Positions 1-4,978 of a stretch of 5,648 nucleotides of DNA are shown here, one piece after another. Where the stretch lies: positions 1-5,648 of the forward strand of contig WLNG01000106.1 in the NCBI GenBank assembly GCA_009699915.1, given 5' to 3'. How positions within the stretch are numbered: position 1 is the first letter of the stretch; the number at the start of each line of letters is the position of its first letter. The notes under the pieces are model-generated. The model was not told where the DNA came from, did no database searches, and worked only from the letters and a program-made list of their open reading frames with translations. Source of the DNA: Actinomycetota bacterium (lineage in GTDB: Bacteria; Actinomycetota; Thermoleophilia; Solirubrobacterales; Solirubrobacteraceae). The position numbers were made by a program, and so were the translations under genes.

Positions 1-494
1 ACCACTTCTCGAACATCGATCACTTCTTCGTCGCTTCATACACGCGCCGCAAGGTCCAGTTCATGGCCAAGTCGCAGCTGTACAAGGGGCCGTTCGCCGA
101 GGTGTTGCGTCGGGGCGGCGTCTTTCCGGTGCGGCGCGGCAGGTCCGACGAGCAGAGCTTTGAGATCGCGCGCCGCATCCTCGCCCGTGGAGGGACCGTC
201 TGCATCTACTCGGAGGGCGGGCGCTCACGCACCGGTCGGCTCGCCGAGAAGCCCAAGCGCGGGATCGGGCGGATCGCGCTGGAGAGCGGCGCGCAGGTCG
301 TGCCGGTCGCGATCCACGGATCCGAGCGCGTGCGCAACTGGAAGCGCTTGCAGTTCCCGCGCATCACGGTGCGCTTCGGCGAGCCGATCCGCTGGGATCC
401 GATTGCAGAGCCGACTCGCGAGCAGCAGCAGGCCGTAGCCGACGAGATCTTCGCTGGGGTTCGCGCGCTCTACGCGAGCCTCGGCGGGAACTGA
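1..494 (+). CDS. PlsC-family 1-acylglycerol-3-phosphate acyltransferase, 5'-truncated by window
   Basis: This family moves an acyl chain from acyl-CoA or acyl-ACP to a lysophospholipid (classically lysophosphatidate to phosphatidate) at the inner membrane face. The reading frame is open from position 3 and gives 163 residues to a TGA at 492-494; the true start lies upstream. The catalytic HX4D block is at the very edge: H1 and D6 in HFSNIDHFF, and the preceding partial codon (..ac) would suit the usual Asn of NHxSxxD. The other family blocks follow in order: GVFPVRRG (39-46), the glycerol-phosphate-binding SEGGRSRTG (70-78, in place of the common FPEGTRS) and VVPVAIHGSE (99-108). No membrane segment is visible in this part. 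Family assignment is firm. The exact acceptor is unknown, because actinobacteria carry many paralogues. The SDR-like gene starts 5 nt after the stop, so the two are probably cotranscribed. Confidence 0.93.
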   Translation, partial: HFSNIDHFFVASYTRRKVQFMAKSQLYKGPFAEVLRRGGVFPVRRGRSDEQSFEIARRILARGGTVCIYSEGGRSRTGRLAEKPKRGIGRIALESGAQVVPVAIHGSERVRNWKRLQFPRITVRFGEPIRWDPIAEPTREQQQAVADEIFAGVRALYASLGGN

Positions 495-499
495 CTGCG

Positions 500-1036
500 G
501 TGGGCCTGCAGCTCCTGCGAGACGGCCTCCTCGAAGGGCTGGATCTGGTCGATGCCGGCGCACCGCCGTCAGTGGTCGCGCGCTGCACCGCGCTCGGGGC
601 GACGGTTCACCAGCTCGACCCGACCGTCGGTGACGAGGCGCTCGCCGAGTCGGTCGCAGCGCTGCCCGGCGCGGGAGCGCTCGTCGCGGCGGCAGGCCTC
701 GATCCCGATCCCGCGGAGGGGCTCGCCCGCCTCTGGGAGGCCACTCGGGCGGTCGTCGCCGGGAGGCTGATCCCGGCAGGTGCGGGACGCGTCCTGCTGA
801 TCGGGCCTGCGCCAGGCGCGGCAGGGGCCGCTGAGCTCCGCGCCGCGCTCGACAACCTCGTGCGCACGACCGCGGTCGAGTGGTCGCGGCACGGCATCTG
901 TGTCGTCGCGCTGCTGCCCGGGGATGAGACCGACGATGAGGTCCTCGCCGAGCTCGTCGCCTTCCTGCTCTCGCCCGCCGGCGCCTACGTCTCGGGGACG
1001 TCCATCGAGCTCGACGGCCTGAGTCTCAGCCGGTAG
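500..1036 (+). CDS. Degenerate short-chain dehydrogenase/reductase-like protein (178 aa), probably not an oxidoreductase
   Basis: The C-terminal half reads as an SDR: GRVLLIG (96-102) matches the usual GRIVNIS strand, RAALDNLVRTTAVEW (114-128) matches the helix after the catalytic Lys, HGICVVALLPG (131-141) matches gIrVNaIaPG, and VSGTSIELDG (164-173) matches the TGq.l.vDGG tail. The catalytic parts are missing. There is no N-terminal TGxxxGxG nucleotide loop and no YxxxK: Arg114 sits at the Lys position and Ala110 at the Tyr position. The whole protein contains no lysine. At 178 aa it is short against the usual 240-260. The start is a GTG 5 nt after the acyltransferase stop, with only a weak purine stretch (GGCGGGA) upstream, so coupled translation is likely. 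The last 52 bp overlap the convergent GNAT gene. It may be a structural or regulatory SDR relative; the function is unknown. Confidence 0.78.
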   Translation: MGLQLLRDGLLEGLDLVDAGAPPSVVARCTALGATVHQLDPTVGDEALAESVAALPGAGALVAAAGLDPDPAEGLARLWEATRAVVAGRLIPAGAGRVLLIGPAPGAAGAAELRAALDNLVRTTAVEWSRHGICVVALLPGDETDDEVLAELVAFLLSPAGAYVSGTSIELDGLSLSR

Positions 1037-1461
1037 TTCAGCCAGCTGGAGGCGACCGCGCCCGTGCGGTTGTAGAGCGTCTGCGCGCGGTGGTTGTCGT
1101 GGGCGGTCTGCCAGGCGAGAACGTTCGCCCCGTGGGCGTCTGCGCGGCGCGCGCACTCGTCGATCAGTTCGCGCGCGATGCCGCTGCCGCGCGCCTCGGG
1201 AATGACGTACAGGTCATTCATCACCGCTTGCGGCGCGGCCTCGAGGGTCTGCCACGTCCAGAAGACCGTCGCGAAGCCGATCGCGCCTCCGGCGGCGTCC
1301 CGTGCGATGAGCTGAATCCCCGTCCGCTCCGGGTCGGCGATCAGCGCGCGGCTCATCTCAAGCAGGGCCGCGTCGGCCGGGGCGACCTCATAGAAGTCGC
1401 AGTACGCGCGCATCAGCGGCAGCAGCTCGGGCAGGTCGGTCTCGGCGACGGTCTCGATCAT
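985..1461 (-). CDS. GNAT-family N-acetyltransferase (158 aa)
   Basis: Predicted to transfer an acetyl group from acetyl-CoA to an amine; the acceptor is unknown. The acetyl-CoA pyrophosphate-binding motif A is clear: MNDLYVIPEARGSGIA (81-96), with the R/Q-x-x-G-x-G/A signature as RGSGIA. Motif B follows as NHRAQTLYNRTGA (123-135), with the Tyr that commonly acts as general acid at Y130. Length is normal for the family. The ATG at 1459-1461 is the only reasonable start, since an in-frame stop lies two codons upstream (1465-1467). An AGGAG ribosome-binding site (1473-1477) overlaps the stop of the upstream dehydrogenase, 11 nt before the ATG, which indicates one leftward operon. The last residues (about 146-158) run past the usual end of the fold and lie over the antisense strand of the SDR-like gene. 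It could be a passenger gene of the operon or could act on a pathway product; nothing decides this. Confidence 0.9.
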   Translation of the reverse strand: MIETVAETDLPELLPLMRAYCDFYEVAPADAALLEMSRALIADPERTGIQLIARDAAGGAIGFATVFWTWQTLEAAPQAVMNDLYVIPEARGSGIARELIDECARRADAHGANVLAWQTAHDNHRAQTLYNRTGAVASSWLNYRLRLRPSSSMDVPET

Positions 1462-1472
1462 CGGTCAATCAT

Positions 1473-1477
1473 CTCCT
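1473..1477 (-). promoter_or_regulatory. Shine-Dalgarno AGGAG of the GNAT gene
   Basis: Read on the minus strand, AGGAG overlaps the TAG stop (1476-1478) of the upstream dehydrogenase and lies 11 nt before the GNAT ATG. The spacing is slightly long. The location inside the upstream stop supports coupled translation of the two genes. Confidence 0.6.
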
Positions 1478-2651
1478 ATAGGCCCATCGAGCGTCCGAGA
1501 ATCTCCTTCATGATCTCGTCGGTCCCGCCGCCGATCGGGCCCAGGCGGGCGTCGCGCACCGCGCGCTCGATGCCCACCTCGACCATGTAACCGGCACCGC
1601 CGTGGATCTGCAGGCATGCGTCGGCGACCTCGAACGAGGCCCGCTGGCTGAGGAGTTTGGCCATCGTCACCTCGCGCAGCGCGTCCTCGCTCGCGTGGAA
1701 TCGGCGCAGCGCGTGGTAGGTCAGCGACCGCGAGGCCTCGATCGTCGTCGCCATCTCGGCGAAGCGGTGGCGGATCGCCTGGAAGCGGCCGATCGGCCGG
1801 CCGAACGCCGAGCGCTGCATTGCGTAGGCGAGCGTGCGCTCGAAGACGTCCTGCATCGCCGCGACCGCGCCGAGCGCCATCGCCAGCCGCTCCCACTGGA
1901 AGTTGGCCATGATCAGCTTGAAGCCGTCGCCCGCCTTGCCGAGCAGGTTCTCCTGCGGGACGAAGACATCCTGGAGCGCGATCAGCGCCGTGTCCGACGC
2001 GTGCCAGCCGAGCTTGTCGAGCTTCGAGGCCGCGTAGCCGGGCTGGTCGGTGTCGATGATCAGGAACGAGATCCCGCCGTGCCCATCCTGCTCGCCGGTG
2101 CGCACCGCGGCGACAAGGTGGTCGGCGCGCACGCCGTTCGTGATGAAGGCCTTCTCCCCATTCACGACCCAGCCACCCTCGACGCGTTCCGCGCGGGTGC
2201 GCAGCGACGCGACGTCCGATCCGGCGCCGGGCTCGGTGATCCCGAGCGCCGCGATGCGCTCGCCCGTGATCGCGGGAACCACGTACCGCTGCCGCTGATC
2301 CTCCGTTCCGAACCCCCAGATCGGCGGTGTCGCGATGCTGATGTGCGCGCCCAGGCCGGCGGCGACGCCGGCCGACCTGCAGCGCGAGAGCTCCTCGGCG
2401 AGCACCGCCTCGTGCAGGTGGTCGCCGCCCTGACCTCCGTACTCCAACGGGTAGCGCAGCCCGAGGAACCCGAGCTCGCCCATCCGCGGGAAGAGTTCGT
2501 CCGGGAACCAGCGTTCGCGTTCCCACGCATCGGCGTGGGGGACCAGCTCCGCCTCGACGAACCGCCGCAGCGATGCGCGCAGCTGCTCGTGTTCGGCGGT
2601 GAACGGTGGAAGGAGCCCCGCAGGCCGCGGTGCGTCGGGGAGGCCCTTCAT
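1476..2651 (-). CDS. Acyl-CoA dehydrogenase, IVD/LCAD-type active site (391 aa), second gene of operon
   Basis: An FAD flavoprotein that introduces a 2,3-double bond into an acyl-CoA and passes electrons to ETF. Both family signatures match fully: GITEPGAGSD (137-146) and the QIHGGAGYM block beginning at Q348 with E358, R363 and D367 at the required spacings. The FAD-contacting RSAFGRPIGRFQ lies at 280-291. At the MCAD catalytic Glu376 position (YEGT) there is Gly375, in IGGGTDEIM. Glu254, in QWERLAMA (252-259), sits where isovaleryl-CoA and long-chain acyl-CoA dehydrogenases carry their catalytic base, so the enzyme is probably active and of that subgroup. Length is normal. The ATG is 13 nt after the stop of the first dehydrogenase; no strong ribosome-binding site is seen, so translation may be coupled. 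The substrate is unknown; branched or long acyl-CoAs are most likely. Confidence 0.95.
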   Translation of the reverse strand: MKGLPDAPRPAGLLPPFTAEHEQLRASLRRFVEAELVPHADAWERERWFPDELFPRMGELGFLGLRYPLEYGGQGGDHLHEAVLAEELSRCRSAGVAAGLGAHISIATPPIWGFGTEDQRQRYVVPAITGERIAALGITEPGAGSDVASLRTRAERVEGGWVVNGEKAFITNGVRADHLVAAVRTGEQDGHGGISFLIIDTDQPGYAASKLDKLGWHASDTALIALQDVFVPQENLLGKAGDGFKLIMANFQWERLAMALGAVAAMQDVFERTLAYAMQRSAFGRPIGRFQAIRHRFAEMATTIEASRSLTYHALRRFHASEDALREVTMAKLLSQRASFEVADACLQIHGGAGYMVEVGIERAVRDARLGPIGGGTDEIMKEILGRSMGL

Positions 2652-2664
2652 GGCCGTCGCCGGC

Positions 2665-3858
2665 TCAGAGGCCGTACGAACGGCCGATCACGTCGAGCAT
2701 GATCTCGTCGGTTCCGGCGCCGATCCGGTTGAGGCGCATGTCGCGCCAGATGCGCTCGATGCCGTACTCCTTCATGTAGCCGGCGCCGCCATGGATCTGG
2801 ATGCACTCGTCGGCGACATCCACCGCCACCTGCGCGGCGTAGAGCTTGGCCATCGAGATCTCGCGCACCGGGTACTCGCCGTTTTGGAAGCGCCAGGCGG
2901 TCATGTAGACGAGCTGCCGGGCAGCCTCGATCTTCGTGGCCATGTCCGCGACCTTGTGGCGCGTCACCTGAAACTTGCCGATCGGTCGGCCGAAGGCGGT
3001 GCGCTCGAGGGCGTATCGGATCGTCTTCTCGAGGGCGTACTGCGCCCCCGCGACACAGCCGGCCGCGCCGATCAGCCGTTCGCCTTGGAGCTCCCACATG
3101 ATGTGGTAGAAGCCCTTGCCCTTCTCTCCGAGAATCGCGCTCGAAGGGACGCGCACGTCCTGGAAGGCGAGCAGCGCGGTATCCGAGGCGTGCATCCCGA
3201 GCTTCTCCAGGCGCTTCTCGCGGATGACGCCCGGGGCGTCCATCGGCACGAGGAAGAGGGTGAACCCGTCGTATCCGGCGTCTGGATCGGTCTTCGTCAC
3301 GAGGACGATCAGGTCTGCGCGGTGGCCATTGGTGATGTACGTCTTCGCGCCGTTGATGACGTACTCGTCGGTTGCCTCGTCGTAGCGCGCATGCGTGCGG
3401 ATGGCGGAGACATCCGAGCCGGCGTCCGGCTCGGTGATGCCCAGGCAGAGGATCTTCTCGCCGCGGATCGCCGGGACGACCCAGTCCTGTTTCTGCTCCT
3501 CGGTTCCGAAGGCGAGGATCGGCGGCATCGCCATGTCGGTGTGAACGGCGACGCCCATCGCCAGGCCGCCGGAGTTGGCGTGGACGAGCTCTTCGGCGAG
3601 CACGAGCGAGGTGTAGTAGTCGCCGCCCTGGCCGCCGTACTCCTCCGGCTTGTCGAGCCCGAGGAACCCCAGCTCGCCCATGCGGTGGAAGACCTGATCC
3701 GGGAAGGTCGTCTCCTCCCACTCGTCTGCGTGGGGCGCGAGCTCCTTCACGGCGTACGCGCGGATCGTCTCGCGCAGCTGCTCGTGCTCGTCGGTGAAGA
3801 TGAAGTGGCGCTTGCCGGCGCCGTGGTCGGGCTTGAGGACGTTCGTCTCGCTGGCCAT
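2665..3858 (-). CDS. Acyl-CoA dehydrogenase, IVD/LCAD-type active site (397 aa), first gene of operon
   Basis: A paralogue of the next gene; the two align nearly without gaps and share roughly half their residues by eye, including the ends GRSYGL and GRSMGL. Signatures are GITEPDAGSD (140-149) and QIHGGAGYM (354-362), with FAD-contacting RTAFGRPIGKFQ at 286-297. Ala381 replaces MCAD Glu376 (IGAGTDEIM), while Glu260 in LQGERLIG takes the IVD/LCAD catalytic position. It should oxidise an acyl-CoA with ETF as electron acceptor. The start is uncertain. I prefer the ATG at 3856-3858 (MASETNVL) because family N-termini begin close to the HEQLRE helix and a TANNNT box lies 6 nt before it. In-frame ATGs at 3885 and 3894 would add 9 or 12 residues (MIPMERLLYLPR); none of the three has a good Shine-Dalgarno. 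Confidence 0.95.
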   Translation of the reverse strand: MASETNVLKPDHGAGKRHFIFTDEHEQLRETIRAYAVKELAPHADEWEETTFPDQVFHRMGELGFLGLDKPEEYGGQGGDYYTSLVLAEELVHANSGGLAMGVAVHTDMAMPPILAFGTEEQKQDWVVPAIRGEKILCLGITEPDAGSDVSAIRTHARYDEATDEYVINGAKTYITNGHRADLIVLVTKTDPDAGYDGFTLFLVPMDAPGVIREKRLEKLGMHASDTALLAFQDVRVPSSAILGEKGKGFYHIMWELQGERLIGAAGCVAGAQYALEKTIRYALERTAFGRPIGKFQVTRHKVADMATKIEAARQLVYMTAWRFQNGEYPVREISMAKLYAAQVAVDVADECIQIHGGAGYMKEYGIERIWRDMRLNRIGAGTDEIMLDVIGRSYGL

Positions 3859-3864
3859 GCGCGG

Positions 3865-3870
3865 AAGGTA
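3865..3870 (-). promoter_or_regulatory. Candidate -10 box (TACCTT) of a leaderless promoter for the dehydrogenase operon
   Basis: On the minus strand TACCTT fits the actinobacterial -10 consensus TANNNT and ends 6 nt before the preferred ATG of the dehydrogenase. That would put transcription start at or next to the A of the ATG. The absence of a usable Shine-Dalgarno fits a leaderless message. I see no convincing -35 hexamer at the usual 16-18 nt distance. TANNNT is a short motif, so chance occurrence is a real alternative. Confidence 0.35.
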
Positions 3871-3941
3871 CAGCAGCCTCTCCATGGGGATCATGGATTG
3901 GGCGCGCTGTCGCTCTTGTATGACTGCGGCGCAGGGTGGGT

Positions 3942-4178
3942 ATGCCCGAAGCGATGGTGCAGCGATCCGCCTACGACGTCCTCGGCGTCACCCAGCAGTG
4001 TCTCGGCAACGTGTTGGTGTTCGGGCCGCGCGGACGGGCAGCCGAGTGGGCGGCCGATGCGGAGCTCGCGGCGTTGCTGCGTCGTGCGCAGGGCGTGAGC
4101 TTGCGCTGGGTCGAGCAGGCCCGGCAAGCGCTGGCGCGCCCTCGCTCGCAGCCCCCGTTACATCGGGCCGCCCTGTAG
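3942..4178 (+). CDS. Small hypothetical protein (78 aa), doubtful
   Basis: I do not recognise this protein. An ATG at 3942 follows AGGG (3933-3936) by 5 nt, a fair ribosome-binding site; a GTG at 3936 would add two residues. Codons are mostly G/C-ending like the neighbours, and the middle (about 34-62) looks like amphipathic helix rich in Ala, Leu and Arg with three Trp-containing stretches. There is no signal peptide or membrane segment. Against it: the tail is Pro/Arg-rich, it contains a TTA leucine codon (4158-4160), rare in such genomes, and its stop overlaps a candidate promoter for the next gene. If it is not a gene, 3859-4188 is simply the intergenic region between the divergent operons, with no other structure I can see. 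Confidence 0.42.
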   Translation: MPEAMVQRSAYDVLGVTQQCLGNVLVFGPRGRAAEWAADAELAALLRRAQGVSLRWVEQARQALARPRSQPPLHRAAL

Positions 4179-4181
4179 CGT
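4176..4181 (+). promoter_or_regulatory. Candidate -10 box (TAGCGT) of a leaderless promoter for the hydratase-carboxylase operon
   Basis: TAGCGT fits TANNNT and lies exactly 7 nt before the ATG at 4189, the spacing expected if transcription starts on the A of the start codon. There is no Shine-Dalgarno before this ATG, which fits a leaderless message. No good -35 is seen. The box overlaps the TAG stop of the small upstream ORF, so its T, A and G are also explained by that stop if the ORF is real. Confidence 0.38.
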
Positions 4182-4188
4182 CTGGCCC

Positions 4189-4977
4189 ATGGCCGAGCAC
4201 ACCCCCGTGCGCTACGCGGTCGACGACGGCGGCGTCGCGACGATCAGCATGGATCAGCCCGAGACGCGCAACGCCGTCTCCGACGAGATGCTGGATGCGC
4301 TCATCGCGGCCTTCGAGCGCGCGCGCGACGATGACGCGGTGCGGGTCGTCGTCCTTGCGAGCACGCACGAGAAGGTCTTCAGCGCCGGCGGCAATCTGTC
4401 TGGCTTCGCCGATGACGTCGCACTGGTGCACAAGTACGACGGGATTGCGCGCTTCCCGACGCTCTTCGAGACGATCGGCACGCTGGGCAAGCCGACGATC
4501 TGCGCGGCCCGCGGCCACGTCATCGCCGGGGCGCTCGGCATCGCGCTCGCCTGCGACCTCGTCATCGCGAGCGACTCGGCGACGTTCTCCACGCCCGAGA
4601 TCAGCGTCGGCGTCTTCCCCTTCATGATCATGGCGCTCATCTACCGCAACATCGGACGCAAGAAGGCCTCGGAGCTGCTGCTCCTCGGCGAGCGGATCTC
4701 CGCCGCGGAGGCCGAGCGCATCGGGCTCGCCAACAAGGTCGTCGTCGCCGATGACTTCGACGCCGCCGTGGCCGAGTGGGCCGCCAGCCTTGCGGGACGG
4801 TCTCCGGTCCTGATGAAGCTCGGCAAGGATGCGATGTGGCGTCAGCAGGACCTCGCGCTGATGGACGCGCTCGACTTCCTGCGCACGCAGCTGACCCTCG
4901 CCTTCTCGACGCAGGACATCCGCGAGGGCGTGCAGGCCTTCTTCGAAAAGCGCGAGCCGCAATGGAAGGGACGCTGA
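4189..4977 (+). CDS. Enoyl-CoA hydratase/isomerase (crotonase) family protein (262 aa), one classical catalytic Glu absent
   Basis: Acts on acyl-CoA thioesters, adding water to a 2-enoyl-CoA or moving a double bond. The crotonase fold is clear: oxyanion-hole strand FSAGGNLSGF (64-73), the second oxyanion segment around ARGHVIAGALG (107-117), ACDLVIAS (121-128), TPEISVG (135-141) and the GERISAAEAERIGLANKVV stretch (167-185). Aligned to rat mitochondrial enoyl-CoA hydratase, Glu164 is kept as Glu137, but the Glu144 position, 20 residues earlier, is Gly117. One-Glu members include enoyl-CoA isomerases, so the reaction is open. Length is normal. The ATG lacks a Shine-Dalgarno but has a TANNNT box 7 nt upstream. 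The carboxyltransferase gene begins 1 nt after the stop, so the two form an operon and probably share a pathway. Confidence 0.93.
   Translation: MAEHTPVRYAVDDGGVATISMDQPETRNAVSDEMLDALIAAFERARDDDAVRVVVLASTHEKVFSAGGNLSGFADDVALVHKYDGIARFPTLFETIGTLGKPTICAARGHVIAGALGIALACDLVIASDSATFSTPEISVGVFPFMIMALIYRNIGRKKASELLLLGERISAAEAERIGLANKVVVADDFDAAVAEWAASLAGRSPVLMKLGKDAMWRQQDLALMDALDFLRTQLTLAFSTQDIREGVQAFFEKREPQWKGR
4964..4970 (+). promoter_or_regulatory. Shine-Dalgarno GGAAGGG of the carboxyltransferase gene
   Basis: GGAAGGG lies inside the end of the hydratase-family gene, 8 nt before the ATG at 4979. It is the best ribosome-binding site in the window, and it fixes the start of the carboxyltransferase gene. 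Confidence 0.65.
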
Positions 4978-4978
4978 C

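Noticed and set aside
569..1156. A 195-codon minus-strand reading frame opposite the SDR-like gene
   Set aside because: The product is Arg-rich without motifs. The plus-strand frame carries SDR strands and tail, and the GNAT frame explains the minus strand up to 985.
1462..1472. Four-codon mini-ORF (ATG ATT GAC CGA TGA on the minus strand) whose stop overlaps the GNAT start
   Set aside because: Its ATG directly abuts AGGAG with no spacing, so it is unlikely to be initiated; chance is sufficient.
1602..2702. A 366-codon plus-strand reading frame opposite the second dehydrogenase
   Set aside because: Same reason: low-complexity, Arg-rich antisense frame with no domain, fully covered by a well-supported gene.
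3859..3894. Longer start of the first dehydrogenase giving MIPMERLLYLPR
   Set aside because: There is no Shine-Dalgarno before either upstream ATG. The downstream ATG better matches family N-termini and has a TANNNT box 6 nt away, though this is not settled.
2599..4098. A 499-codon plus-strand reading frame opposite the first dehydrogenase
   Set aside because: It mirrors the dehydrogenase, whose signatures are unmistakable on the minus strand. The Arg/Val/Asp/Gly-rich product has no recognisable motif and is a typical antisense shadow in GC-rich DNA.
3942..4178. J-domain (DnaJ) resemblance from the string YDVLGV in the small ORF
   Set aside because: There is no HPD motif and no following helix pattern; the similarity is six residues only.
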